A stretch of DNA of 64,000 bases from an uncultured Paracoccaceae bacterium (GCA_937872465.1 CALMSR010000068.1:1-64000), one strand, 5' to 3'. Positions 24,919 through 32,257 are shown, counted from the first letter of the stretch. Notes: generated by a model from the letters alone, not told the origin. A program made the numbers and translations.

Positions 24919-26529
24919 ATGAGCCTCCGTGCGACGCTGCGCCGCGGCCTCGACCGTGCCGAACGCGGTCTCGACCCGCTCTTCGGTGCGGACTGGAACC
25001 CGCTGGCGAATCTCGGGCCGCTCGGGTGGTTCCTGTTCTGGATCGTGGCGGCGACCGGGGTCTATCTCTTCATCTTCTTCGACACCGGGGTGGTGGACGC
25101 CTATGCCTCGGTGGAATGGCTGAGCAACGACCACTGGTTCCATGCCGGGGTGGCGCGCAGCCTGCATCGCTATGCCTCGGACCTGATGGTCGTGGTGATG
25201 CTGCTGCATCTCGCTCGCGAGTTCGTCTTCGACCGCTACCGCGGCAAGCGCTGGTTCTCCTGGGTCACCGGGGTGCCGATCGTCTGGTTCGTCTACATGT
25301 CGGGCATCACCGGCTACTGGCTGGTCTGGGACCAGCTGGCGCAATACGTGGCGCAGACCTCGACCGAGCTGCTCGACGCGCTGCCGATCTTCGCCGAGCC
25401 GATCGCGCGCAACTTCCTCACGCCCGAGAGCCTCTCCAGCCGCTTCTTCACCCTGCTGGTGTTCCTGCACATCGCCATCCCGCTGATCCTGCTGCTGGCG
25501 ATGTGGATCCACATCCAGCGCATCAGCCTGGCGCGCAGCAAGCCGCCGCGCGGGCTGGCGGCGATCACCCTCGGGGCGCTGGTGCTGGTGTCGCTCCTGC
25601 TGCCGGCCAGCTCGCAGGGGCCGGCGGATCTCGCCACCGTGCCGGCGGTCGTCGGCCTCGACTGGTTCCTGCTCGGGCTCTATCCGGTCATCGACATGGT
25701 GCCGGCCGGGGTCATCTGGACCGGGGCGCTCCTCTTCACCCTCGTGCTGATCGGCCTGCCCTGGGCGCCGCCGCGGGCCGAGGCCCCGGCCGCGAAGGTG
25801 TTCCTCGACCATTGCAACGGCTGCGCGCGCTGCGTCGCCGATTGCCCCTACGGCGCCATCACCCTGGTGCGGCGCAGCGACGGCGCGCCGTTCCCGCACG
25901 AGGTCGAGGTCGATGCCGGCCGCTGCGTGGCCTGCGGGATCTGCATGGGCTCCTGCCCCTCCTCGACGCCGTTCCGCCGCTCGGGCGAGCTGATCACCGG
26001 CATCGACCTGCCCGAGCGGTCGCTGGCGGCGCTGCGGGCGGAAGTGATCGAGGCCGCGGCGCAGCTGACAGGCGCCGGGCGGGTACTGACCATCGCCTGC
26101 GGCTTCGGCGCCGCCGGGGTGCCGGCACCGGGCCGGGTGGTGCTGCCCTGCGTCGCCATGGCCCCGCCCTCGCTCTTCGATTTCATCCTCAGCCGCGGCC
26201 TCGCGGACGGGGTCGCCATCGCCGGCTGCGCCGAGCGCGACTGCCAGAACCGGCTGGGTCGCAGCTGGACGCTGCAGCGCATCGCCCGCGAGCGTGACCC
26301 CTTCCTGCGGACTCGGGTTCCGCGCGCGCGACTGCTGACCGCCTGGGCCGGTCCGAGCGAGGTGGCGCGGCTCGAGGCCGAGACCGCCGGCTTTGCCGCG
26401 GCGCTCGCGGCGATGGGACCCTATGCCGACCAGCGTCCGCTCGATCCCGCCGAGGCGCGGGGCTCGGCGGCGGCGGCGGCCACGGCGACGACGGCCCGCG
26501 GGGCGCGGATCGTCGAGGCGGCGAAATGA
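24919..26529 (+). CDS. Fusion of cytochrome b, two [4Fe-4S] clusters and an MvhD/FlpD-like domain
   Basis: A 536-residue membrane protein. Residues 1-200 are a cytochrome b N-terminal domain with the two heme-ligand pairs H83/H97 and H184/H198, each 14 apart. Two or three more helices follow to about residue 282. Residues 295-350 hold a dicluster ferredoxin: C299-x2-C302-x2-C305-x3-C309P and C336-x2-C339-x2-C342-x3-C346P. Residues 385-475 carry C394, C411, C437 and C442 in an arrangement like the iron-sulfur MvhD/FrhD/FlpD subunits that pass electrons to heterodisulfide reductase. The C-terminus is alanine-rich. A quinol or quinone site and a cytosolic Fe-S relay in one chain suggest electron transfer between the quinone pool and a soluble carrier, but the partner is unknown. 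Confidence 0.82.
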   Translation: MSLRATLRRGLDRAERGLDPLFGADWNPLANLGPLGWFLFWIVAATGVYLFIFFDTGVVDAYASVEWLSNDHWFHAGVARSLHRYASDLMVVVMLLHLAREFVFDRYRGKRWFSWVTGVPIVWFVYMSGITGYWLVWDQLAQYVAQTSTELLDALPIFAEPIARNFLTPESLSSRFFTLLVFLHIAIPLILLLAMWIHIQRISLARSKPPRGLAAITLGALVLVSLLLPASSQGPADLATVPAVVGLDWFLLGLYPVIDMVPAGVIWTGALLFTLVLIGLPWAPPRAEAPAAKVFLDHCNGCARCVADCPYGAITLVRRSDGAPFPHEVEVDAGRCVACGICMGSCPSSTPFRRSGELITGIDLPERSLAALRAEVIEAAAQLTGAGRVLTIACGFGAAGVPAPGRVVLPCVAMAPPSLFDFILSRGLADGVAIAGCAERDCQNRLGRSWTLQRIARERDPFLRTRVPRARLLTAWAGPSEVARLEAETAGFAAALAAMGPYADQRPLDPAEARGSAAAAATATTARGARIVEAAK

Positions 26530-27032
26530 AGGGGCGCGTCCGACATCTGATCCTCGGCGGGCTGGTCACCCTGGTGCTCGTCGCCCTGGTCGCCTGGTTC
26601 TCCGCGGCGCCGCAATGGCGCAGCCTGCCCGAGCAGACCGCGCTCCTGCGCCTGAGCTTCACCCATGGCGGCGACCGCAGTGCCGCCTGCCGCGACCGGA
26701 CCGAGGAGGAACTGGCCGCCCTGCCGGAGAACATGCGCGCGCGCCAGATCTGCGACCGCCGCCGGCCGCCGATCTTCGTGGAGCTCGAGGTCGACGGCGC
26801 CATCGCCTTCGCGGCGGAGCGCGACCCCTCGGGGCTCGCGGGCAGTGGCCCGTCGCGGCTCTACGAGCGGCTGCTCCTGCCGGCGGGCGCCCATGAGCTG
26901 ACGGTGCGGATGCGCGACCGTCCGGATACCGAGGGCTTCGACTACGAGGCGACGCGCCGGGTCGAGCTGGCGCCGGCGCAGAGCTTCGTCATCGACTTCC
27001 GCCCGGCGGCGGGCGGTTTCGTGTTTCACTGA
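26526..27032 (+). CDS. Unknown membrane-anchored protein of the respiratory cluster
   Basis: I do not recognise this 168-residue protein. A basic N-terminus is followed by one strong helix (residues about 8-26), then an extracytoplasmic domain that looks beta-rich, with two cysteines (near residues 56 and 78) and the final segment FRPAAGGFVFH. Its ATG overlaps the stop of the cytochrome b fusion gene by four bases, and the hemerythrin gene follows after 17 bases, so it belongs to the operon. A role in assembly or as an accessory subunit is possible. Confidence 0.75.
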   Translation: MKGRVRHLILGGLVTLVLVALVAWFSAAPQWRSLPEQTALLRLSFTHGGDRSAACRDRTEEELAALPENMRARQICDRRRPPIFVELEVDGAIAFAAERDPSGLAGSGPSRLYERLLLPAGAHELTVRMRDRPDTEGFDYEATRRVELAPAQSFVIDFRPAAGGFVFH

Positions 27033-27049
27033 ACCGGGGAGGACGGGCC

Positions 27050-27457
27050 ATGGCACCGATCGCGTGGAAGCCCGAATACAGCGTCGGCAATCCGGCGGTC
27101 GATCACGAGCACCAGGAGTTGATCGACCTGGTCAACGGCACCGCCGCGGCGATCCTCGACCGCCGCCCGGATGCCGACATCCAGCGCGGCTTCGGCGATC
27201 TCTTCCGGGCGATCTCGGCGCATTTCGCGCTGGAGGAGCAGCAAATGCGGGCGCATGGCTACGACCAGACCGACCAGCACAAGGCGGATCACGAACGGCT
27301 GCTGGACGAGCTGCGCGACATCATGGACGGTGCCGGCGCCCATCCCCAGACCGCGGCCGACCGGCTGGTGGAGGCCTTGGAGGCCTGGTTCGCCAATCAT
27401 TTCCGCGTGCACGATTCGCGGCTCCACCTCCGCCTCGGCCCGCACGACCACGGCTGA
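27050..27457 (+). CDS. Bacteriohemerythrin
   Basis: A 135-residue soluble four-helix protein with a non-heme di-iron site that binds O2 or NO. The iron ligands can be assigned: H21, H58 and E62 in HFALE, H77 and H81 in HKADH, H117 and D122 in NHFRVHD. No other domain is attached, so it is a carrier or scavenger rather than a sensor kinase or cyclase. GGGGAGGA precedes the ATG. As the last gene of the respiratory cluster it could deliver O2 to, or buffer NO for, the neighbouring heme-copper enzyme; this is inference from location. Confidence 0.9.
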   Translation: MAPIAWKPEYSVGNPAVDHEHQELIDLVNGTAAAILDRRPDADIQRGFGDLFRAISAHFALEEQQMRAHGYDQTDQHKADHERLLDELRDIMDGAGAHPQTAADRLVEALEAWFANHFRVHDSRLHLRLGPHDHG

Positions 27458-27531
27458 TCGCGCGCGCACGCGCCGACCGCCGCCGCGGCGATCGAGAAGG
27501 CCCCCCCAGCCCGATCGACCGGCGGCGGCCG

Positions 27532-27565
27532 GGCCGTGCCGGCCCCGCGAAGGGCCGGCACGGCC
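27532..27565. terminator. Strong hairpin between convergent hemerythrin and phyR genes
   Basis: A perfect 14-base stem, GGCCGTGCCGGCCC with GGGCCGGCACGGCC, and a six-base loop CGCGAA. There is no U-tract on either side, so it may act as a bidirectional barrier or transcript-end protector rather than a classical terminator. It lies in the 229-base gap, which holds nothing else. Confidence 0.5.
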
Positions 27566-27686
27566 AAGTCCCCGGACGGTCGCCATGCGACGCCAGTTGT
27601 GCCCTCCGGCGCGCAGCGCGGCCTTCCCCCTTTGCCGGGACCCCGGCCTCGGCCGCGGCCTCGGTCAGGCGGAGGGGCCGTCGGCT

Positions 27687-28481
27687 TCAGGCGGTGGCCT
27701 CGGCGCTTTCGTTGAAGAAGAGCGCCTGGCTGATCAGCGCCTTGACCATGTTCTCCTCGAAGGGCTTGGTCACGAGGAAGGTCGGCTCGGGCCGCAGCCC
27801 GGTCAGCAGATGCTCGGGATAGGCGGTGATGAAGATCACCGGCAGCGCGTCGCTGCGCAGGATGTCGTTGATCGCGTCGATCCCCGAAGAGCCGTCGGCG
27901 AGCTCGATGTCGGCGAGCACCATCCCCGGGCGGTCGGCGTGGAAGAGCTCGAGCGCCTCGGCATGGGTGCGGGCGATGCCGGTGACGCGGTGCCCGAGCG
28001 CGGTCACCATATGCTCGATGTCCATGGCGATCAGCGGCTCGTCCTCGATGATCATGATCGCGGTGGCCACCTGTCGCGAGATCTCCTCGGCGGCAAGCGC
28101 GAGAAGCGCCTCGACCTCGGCCGGGTCGCGCTCGAGGATCGTGGCGATCTCGGCGCGCGAGAATCCCTCCACCGAGCCGAGCAGGAAGGCCTGGCGGGCC
28201 TCCGCCGGCACGGGGCCGAGATTGGCGGCGGCGCGCTGTTCCCAGGCGAAGGGGGAGGGGCGGGGCTCGACCGCGACCGTCAGCGTCGGAAGGAGCCGCG
28301 CGAAGAGGCGGAAGAGCCCGATCCGGTCGCTCGGCGCCTCGGGAAAGAGCGAGACATCCGCGATCAGCGCCTCCAGCATGGCGGCCACATAGGCGTCGCC
28401 CGTGGCCTGCGACCCGGTGATCGCCCGCGAGAAGCGACGCAGATACGGCAGATGTGGCGCGATGCGGGTGGCGAGCGGCAT
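27687..28481 (-). CDS. phyR: General stress response regulator PhyR
   Basis: A 264-residue response regulator. The N-terminal 130 or so residues mimic an ECF sigma factor (sigma2- and sigma4-like), and the C-terminal part is a receiver domain beginning IMIIEDEPLIAMDIE, with the phosphorylated aspartate in VLADIEL and the conserved lysine in VTKPF. When phosphorylated, PhyR binds the anti-sigma factor NepR and frees EcfG. It is divergent from nepR-ecfG. A perfect EcfG-type promoter at 28530-28554 points at it, indicating positive autoregulation. The start MPLATRIAPHLPYLRRF is the normal PhyR N-terminus; the longer open frame to 28730 is not used. Confidence 0.96.
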   Translation of the reverse strand: MPLATRIAPHLPYLRRFSRAITGSQATGDAYVAAMLEALIADVSLFPEAPSDRIGLFRLFARLLPTLTVAVEPRPSPFAWEQRAAANLGPVPAEARQAFLLGSVEGFSRAEIATILERDPAEVEALLALAAEEISRQVATAIMIIEDEPLIAMDIEHMVTALGHRVTGIARTHAEALELFHADRPGMVLADIELADGSSGIDAINDILRSDALPVIFITAYPEHLLTGLRPEPTFLVTKPFEENMVKALISQALFFNESAEATA

Positions 28482-28529
28482 GCGGAGAACTCCCTTGTCC
28501 GGCACCTGCGGCGGCGCGGGTTCCGTTCC

Positions 28530-28554
28530 AACGCCGGCGCGAAAAAATAGTTCC
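28530..28554 (-). promoter_or_regulatory. EcfG-type promoter of phyR
   Basis: On the minus strand GGAAC (28554-28550), 16 bases, then CGTT (28533-28530). This is the exact alphaproteobacterial general-stress consensus GGAAC-N16/17-CGTT. It gives a leader of about 40 bases before the phyR start at 28481. Confidence 0.8.
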
Positions 28555-28629
28555 GGGTCGCGGGAACTTTTCGCCGGCCGGCGCCTTTTCTCGATCCGAG
28601 GCCGGTGTCGCAAGGATATGTGTAGCGGT

Positions 28630-28845
28630 ATGACCCAACCACCCAAGCCCGGCGGAGGCGCCGGATCCGCATCCGGGCCCCGCGGCCGCAACGGCGCGGT
28701 GCCGGAGCCCCACGACGAGATCGCCAGCAAGCTGCGCGCGCTCTATGCCGAGATCGAGCGCGAGCCGATCCCCGCCGAGCTGATCGACCTGCTGGAGCGG
28801 CTCGATGCGGCCGAGGAACGCGAGAGGAACGGCGACCAGCCATGA
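28630..28845 (+). CDS. nepR: Anti-sigma factor NepR
   Basis: A 71-residue helical protein that holds EcfG inactive and is titrated by phosphorylated PhyR. The core EIASKLRALYAEIEREPIP followed by a second helix ending DLLERLDAAE is the NepR signature. It overlaps ecfG by four bases. The start is uncertain: ATG 28630 or ATG 28618, four codons upstream; AAGGA at 28612-28616 is at a poor distance from both. A GGAAC at 28563 is not followed by a good CGTT, so its promoter is less clear than that of phyR. Confidence 0.9.
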   Translation: MTQPPKPGGGAGSASGPRGRNGAVPEPHDEIASKLRALYAEIEREPIPAELIDLLERLDAAEERERNGDQP

Positions 28846-29399
28846 GCGATGCACAGCCGAGCTTCAAGGCGGCGCTGCTCGCCGCGCTTCCGTCCCTGCG
28901 CGCCTTCGCGCTGTCGCTCAGCGGCCGTGCCGACGTGGCCGACGACCTCGTCCAGGAAACCGTGATGAAGGCCTGGGCGAAGCAGGCCGATTTCAGGCTC
29001 GGCACCAATATCCAGGCATGGCTCGTGACCATCCTGCGCAACACCTTCTACAGCCAGATGCGCAAGCGCGGCCGCGAGGTGCAGGACAGCGAGGGCACCT
29101 TCACTGCCCGGCTGAGCGTGCCGCCGGCGCAGGACGGGGTGCTGGACCTGAGCGATTTCCGCCGCGCGCTGGCCGAACTGCCCGACGACCAGCGCGAGGC
29201 GCTCCTCCTGGTGGGCGCCTCGGGCTTTTCCTACGAGGAGGCCGCGGGCATCTGCGGCTGCGCCGTCGGCACGGTCAAGAGCCGGGTCAGCCGCGCGCGC
29301 TCGCGGCTCCAGGAGATCCTCGGGATCGCGGGCGCCACCGACTACGGCCCCGATGGCAAGCAGGGCGGCACCACGACCTGGCGCGCCTTCGCCACCTGA
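28842..29399 (+). CDS. ecfG: ECF sigma factor EcfG
   Basis: A 185-residue RNA polymerase sigma factor of the alphaproteobacterial general stress response. Region 2 includes ADVADDLVQETVMKAW and the promoter-melting stretch TNIQAWLVTILRNTF; region 4 includes ALAELPDDQREALLL and the helix-turn-helix SYEEAAGICGCAVGTVKSR. It is translationally coupled to nepR by a four-base overlap. Six promoters matching its consensus lie within 4 kb of it. The C-terminal 25 residues beyond region 4 (ending WRAFAT) are short and variable in the family. Confidence 0.95.
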   Translation: MSDAQPSFKAALLAALPSLRAFALSLSGRADVADDLVQETVMKAWAKQADFRLGTNIQAWLVTILRNTFYSQMRKRGREVQDSEGTFTARLSVPPAQDGVLDLSDFRRALAELPDDQREALLLVGASGFSYEEAAGICGCAVGTVKSRVSRARSRLQEILGIAGATDYGPDGKQGGTTTWRAFAT

Positions 29400-29434
29400 T
29401 CCCGCGAAAGCGCCGGCGCCGCTTCATGCCCACC

Positions 29435-29467
29435 GGGCAGGCAGACGAAGGGGGCAGGCAGACGAAG
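29435..29467. repeat. Short tandem duplication
   Basis: Two copies of GGGCAGGCAGACGAAG at 29435-29450 and 29452-29467, separated by one G, just after ecfG. The second copy runs into the terminator-like hairpin. It looks like a simple slippage duplication. Confidence 0.75.
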
Positions 29468-29492
29468 GGGCGCGGCCCCGCGGCCGCGCCCC
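29467..29492 (+). terminator. Hairpin after ecfG
   Basis: An 11-base perfect stem GGGGCGCGGCC / GGCCGCGCCCC with loop CCGC, followed by TGATT. It lies between convergent ecfG and the YqjD-like gene. The U-tract is weak, as is often the case in GC-rich genomes. Confidence 0.55.
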
Positions 29493-29571
29493 TGATTGGA
29501 CCGTCTCGCTCCCGAATGCCGTCGCGACTTCGCGCCGGTGGGCACAAACCGGGCGTGGCTCCGGCCTGTGC

Positions 29572-29874
29572 TCAGCGGCGCAGGAACCACGCCAGCAGCA
29601 GGCCGAAACCGAGCAGGCCCAGCGCCGCGGATTCGACCGGCCGGTCGCGGACCGTCGCCAGCGCCCGGTCCTCAGCATGGCGGAGGTCGCGGCCGAGGGA
29701 TCGCGCCGAGGCGCGTGCGTCCCGGCGGATCCGGCGCAGGCCGCCCCGCCCGTCCTCGGCGAGCGTCCCGGCGAGGCGTTCGATCTCGTCGCGCAGATGC
29801 GCGAGCTCGGCTTCGAGCTCCGCGCGGTCCGGCGCGTCGGCGAGCACGGATTTGAGCTTCTGGACCGTGGTCAT
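29572..29874 (-). CDS. YqjD/ElaB-like (DUF883-type) membrane-anchored protein
   Basis: A 100-residue protein with a long charged amphipathic helix (residues about 5-75) and a C-terminal membrane anchor ending ALGLLGFGLLLAWFLRR. This build, including the RPVESA sequence before the helix, is typical of YqjD/ElaB proteins, which in E. coli are stationary-phase inner-membrane proteins that associate with ribosomes. I start at ATG 29874, preceded by a purine-rich GGAGAC. It lies 107 bases downstream of the PRC-barrel gene, with hairpins in between, and probably shares its EcfG promoter. Confidence 0.75.
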   Translation of the reverse strand: MTTVQKLKSVLADAPDRAELEAELAHLRDEIERLAGTLAEDGRGGLRRIRRDARASARSLGRDLRHAEDRALATVRDRPVESAALGLLGFGLLLAWFLRR

Positions 29875-29981
29875 CGTAGTCTCCTTTCTCGATCGAGCCG
29901 CGGGCCTTCGGGCCGCGACGGCGCCGGGCGCCGCCATGGGACGGCGCCCGGCCCTGATGTCGGGGTCCTGGCGCAGGAGCG

Positions 29982-30494
29982 TCAGCCCTCGTAGGGCTCA
30001 CGGCCCTCGAGCGATTCCGGCGTCAGGGTGGTGCGCACCTCGATCACGTCGTTGGCGTCCTTGATGATGTCGAGCTCCTCCATCGAGAGCAGCACCGTGT
30101 CCGAGCCGAAGCCGAGGAAGCCGCCGAATGTCGCCGCGACATTCTCGACCTTGCCGTCGTCCGACAGCAGCACGTCGTCGATCGAGGCGACATTGTCGCC
30201 GCCATAGGTCTTGATGTCCGCGCCGATCAGGTTCTCCGCGGAGAGAGTGGAGGGATCCATCTCCACCCAGCCTTCCGGTATGGCGACCATGGCGGGATCG
30301 CCGACCGGCGCCGCCTCTTCGGCGGCCATGGCGGGGTCATCGCCCTCCATCACTTCGGCCGGCGTGGTTTCGTTCTCGATGACCGGAGCGGCCGGATCGG
30401 CGGCCGGGTCGGTCGTTTCGGTGGCGGTCTGGGCGAAGGCGCCCGTGGCCAGGAGCGCGCCGAGCGCGGTCGTGGCGAAGAGGGTCTTGAACAT
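29982..30494 (-). CDS. Periplasmic PRC-barrel protein
   Basis: A 170-residue exported protein: signal peptide (residues 1-21, cleaved after GAFA), an acidic alanine- and proline-rich linker (22-80), then a PRC-barrel domain (about 92-160) beginning LIGADIKTYGG and continuing with VASIDDVLLSDDGKVENV. PRC-barrel proteins in stress regulons of alphaproteobacteria are common but without an assigned function. GAGAAGGATG lies at the start. A perfect EcfG promoter is located 56-80 bases upstream. Confidence 0.85.
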   Translation of the reverse strand: MFKTLFATTALGALLATGAFAQTATETTDPAADPAAPVIENETTPAEVMEGDDPAMAAEEAAPVGDPAMVAIPEGWVEMDPSTLSAENLIGADIKTYGGDNVASIDDVLLSDDGKVENVAATFGGFLGFGSDTVLLSMEELDIIKDANDVIEVRTTLTPESLEGREPYEG

Positions 30495-30549
30495 CCTTCT
30501 CTCCTTTGTCTTGCGACCGGCGATTCCTGCCGGCCTTCGATGCTGGATC

Positions 30550-30574
30550 AACGCGAGGATCGGTCGGGGGTTCC
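30550..30574 (-). promoter_or_regulatory. EcfG-type promoter of the PRC-barrel gene
   Basis: Minus strand GGAAC (30574-30570), 16-base spacer, CGTT (30553-30550). The leader to the start at 30494 is about 50 bases. The YqjD-like gene downstream may be in the same transcript. Confidence 0.8.
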
Positions 30575-30711
30575 GCGGGTCGGGGTTTTGTGCCGATCGC
30601 TATACATCTATGAAATATCGCGGAAAAATGACTGCCGCACGGGGCGCGCCGGCCGGTCCCGGCCCCGCTCCGCGCGACCCGCGGCTCGACGGAACGCCCT
30701 CGGCCGCCAGG

Positions 30712-30744
30712 CAGAAAAGAGGGCGCCCCGCTTCGGAGACGCCC
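30712..30744 (-). terminator. Intrinsic terminator of csbD
   Basis: On the minus strand GGGCGTCTC pairs with GGGGCGCCC (with G-U pairs) around the loop CGAAGC, followed by TCTTTTCTG. It lies 26 bases after the csbD stop. The upstream part of the gap (30575-30711) holds no recognised element. Confidence 0.65.
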
Positions 30745-30769
30745 AGTTGGGGAACACCCCGGGAAAGGG

Positions 30770-30967
30770 TCAGAGGCCGGCGATCCAGCTGTCGATCTGC
30801 CGTTCGGCCTCTTCCTTGGTGACGCCGTAGCGATGCTGGATCTTGCCGGCGAGTTCGCGCCGGTCGCCCTTGGCTTCCTGCAGGTCGTTGTCGGTCAGCT
30901 TGCCCCATTGCTGCTGGGCCTTGCCGGTCCATTCCGTCCACTTGCCTTCGATCTGGTCCCAGTTCAT
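30770..30967 (-). CDS. CsbD-family stress protein
   Basis: A 65-residue hydrophilic protein, starting MNWDQIEGKWTEWTGKA and followed by WGKLTDNDLQEAKGDR, the diagnostic CsbD pattern. Members are abundant small proteins induced by general stress (sigma B in Bacillus, EcfG here) with no known biochemical activity. The start is preceded by GAAAGGAGAC. A perfect EcfG promoter lies 48 bases upstream. Confidence 0.93.
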   Translation of the reverse strand: MNWDQIEGKWTEWTGKAQQQWGKLTDNDLQEAKGDRRELAGKIQHRYGVTKEEAERQIDSWIAGL

Positions 30968-31014
30968 GTCCGTCTCCTTTCTCTGCGAGCCGCCGCTGCG
31001 GCTCTCACCGGGCA

Positions 31015-31039
31015 AACGTCGCCCGGCCGGAGGCGTTCC
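31015..31039 (-). promoter_or_regulatory. EcfG-type promoter of csbD
   Basis: Minus strand GGAAC (31039-31035), 16-base spacer, CGTT (31018-31015), about 45 bases before the csbD start. It sits in the short gap after dps. Confidence 0.8.
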
Positions 31040-31064
31040 CCGGCAACCGCGGCACCGGCGGCGA

Positions 31065-31562
31065 TCAGCCGGTGACGATCGCGCGCAGCATCCAGGCGGC
31101 CTTCTCGTGGACGGTGGAGCGCTGGGTGGCGATATCGGCGGTCACGATGTCGCCGTGCTCCTCGGCGAGGGCGGCGAGTTCGTGCATCCGCGTCGCGACC
31201 GTCTCGTGGTCGGCGCGCAGGTCGTCCACCATGTGCCCGGCATCGGGCGGCTGGTCGAGATCGCCGAGCACCGAGCCCTCCGCGATGTCGGCGAACCGCA
31301 TGGCCGTCAGCTGCCCGAGCGCGCGGATGCGTTCGGCCAGCACGTCGGCGGCCGCGAAGAGATCCTCGTATTGCGCCTCGGTCAGCTTGTGCAGCGAGTA
31401 GAAGAGCGGCCCCGTGATGTTCCAGTGGTAGGCGTGGGTCTTGAACATCAGCCGGTAGGTATCGGCCAGCGTGCCGCCCAGCGCCGTCGCCAGGGCCCTC
31501 TCGCCGTCAACGCCCGTCGCGGGGCTGGCGGGGCGCGGCTTGGTCCCGAGTATCGTGGTCAT
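31065..31562 (-). CDS. dps: Dps-family DNA-protecting ferritin-like protein
   Basis: A 165-residue subunit of a 12-mer that oxidises and stores iron and protects DNA from peroxide. The ferroxidase residues lie in HAYHWNITGP, with FYSLHKLTEAQY and DVLAERIRALG following; HEKAAWMLRA closes the C-terminal helix. I start at ATG 31562, with AAGGAGGAGG upstream; the longer open frame to 31649 adds an arginine-rich stretch and is rejected. No EcfG box lies directly upstream. The DUF1328 gene, which has one, ends 102 bases before dps, so readthrough is plausible. Confidence 0.93.
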   Translation of the reverse strand: MTTILGTKPRPASPATGVDGERALATALGGTLADTYRLMFKTHAYHWNITGPLFYSLHKLTEAQYEDLFAAADVLAERIRALGQLTAMRFADIAEGSVLGDLDQPPDAGHMVDDLRADHETVATRMHELAALAEEHGDIVTADIATQRSTVHEKAAWMLRAIVTG

Positions 31563-31664
31563 GAGAACGGATCTCCTCCTCCTTGGGGGTGAGCGGAAAG
31601 GCCGCCGGGCCGCGCGGTTCGTCCACGCGGCCCGGCCTGTGCCTGGCAAGTCATGGCGTCCGGA

Positions 31665-31835
31665 TCAGGGCGCCCGGCCGCGAAGCGCCCGCGCGATCAG
31701 GGCCACCGCGAAGAGCACGATGAAGACGAAGAACAGGATCTGCGCGATCCCGGCCGAAGCGGAAGCGATGCCGCCGAAGCCGAAGAGTGCCGCGACCAGA
31801 GCGACGGCCAGAAAGACGAGTGCCCAGTAGAGCAT
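31665..31835 (-). CDS. DUF1328 (YtjA-like) small membrane protein
   Basis: A 56-residue protein with two hydrophobic helices, starting MLYWALVFLAVALVAALFG and containing the glycine/alanine turn FGGIASASAGIA, the hallmark of the DUF1328/YtjA family. Function unknown; family members recur in stress regulons. GGGAGATCCGTC precedes the ATG. A perfect EcfG promoter is 34-58 bases upstream. It is short enough to be missed by automatic gene calling. Confidence 0.88.
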   Translation of the reverse strand: MLYWALVFLAVALVAALFGFGGIASASAGIAQILFFVFIVLFAVALIARALRGRAP

Positions 31836-31868
31836 GACGGATCTCCCTCAATGGTTCATGCCGTCTGA

Positions 31869-31893
31869 AACGCGCGAGGGAGGCGCCGGTTCC
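31869..31893 (-). promoter_or_regulatory. EcfG-type promoter of the DUF1328 gene (and possibly dps)
   Basis: Minus strand GGAAC (31893-31889), 16-base spacer, CGTT (31872-31869). The leader to the start at 31835 is about 27 bases. Confidence 0.8.
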
Positions 31894-31909
31894 TGTCGCT
31901 CCGCCCGGA

Positions 31910-32158
31910 TCAGCGATCGCTCGGGGCGCCGCCGAGCCGTCCGTGCAGGTCGGCCACGTCCTTCTCGAGCTGGTCGTAGACCTGCGCACGCGCCGCCGGG
32001 GGATGCCCGTGACTCGCCTCGAAACGCTCCGAGATCGCCTCCAGGAGATGGCCAATATCCGCCCAGTCCATGCTGCTGCGCGTCTCGGCGCGGGCCCGCG
32101 CATGGTCGATGCGCGCCTGCAGTTCGGCGCGGCGCCGGGAAAGATCTTCTTCTGCCAT
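31910..32158 (-). CDS. Small charged protein of unknown function in the stress island
   Basis: I do not recognise this 82-residue hydrophilic protein. It looks helical, rich in Arg, Ala and Glu, with a central MDWADIGHLLEAISERFE and a C-terminal YDQLEKDVADLHGRL segment that may be coiled-coil. GAAAGGCAGGCCACGATC precedes the ATG. An EcfG-type promoter lies 36-61 bases upstream, which is the best argument that it is real and stress-induced. Confidence 0.7.
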   Translation of the reverse strand: MAEEDLSRRRAELQARIDHARARAETRSSMDWADIGHLLEAISERFEASHGHPPAARAQVYDQLEKDVADLHGRLGGAPSDR

Positions 32159-32193
32159 GATCGTGGCCTGCCTTTCGGTAAGGGGATATGATC

Positions 32194-32219
32194 AACGCGC
32201 GCCGGCGCCGGTTGGTTCC
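32194..32219 (-). promoter_or_regulatory. EcfG-type promoter of the unknown stress gene
   Basis: Minus strand GGAAC (32219-32215), 17-base spacer, CGTT (32197-32194), upstream of the start at 32158. It is back to back with the plus-strand EcfG promoter of the MgtC-like gene 39 bases away. Confidence 0.75.
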
Positions 32220-32257
32220 GCTCCGGGCCGGCCGGCGCGCAGATTTTTTGCGTTCCC

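Noticed and set aside
28563..28590. EcfG promoter for nepR-ecfG on the plus strand
   Set aside because: GGAAC is present at 28563 but 16-17 bases later there is CTTTTC instead of CGTT, so the match is too weak to annotate.
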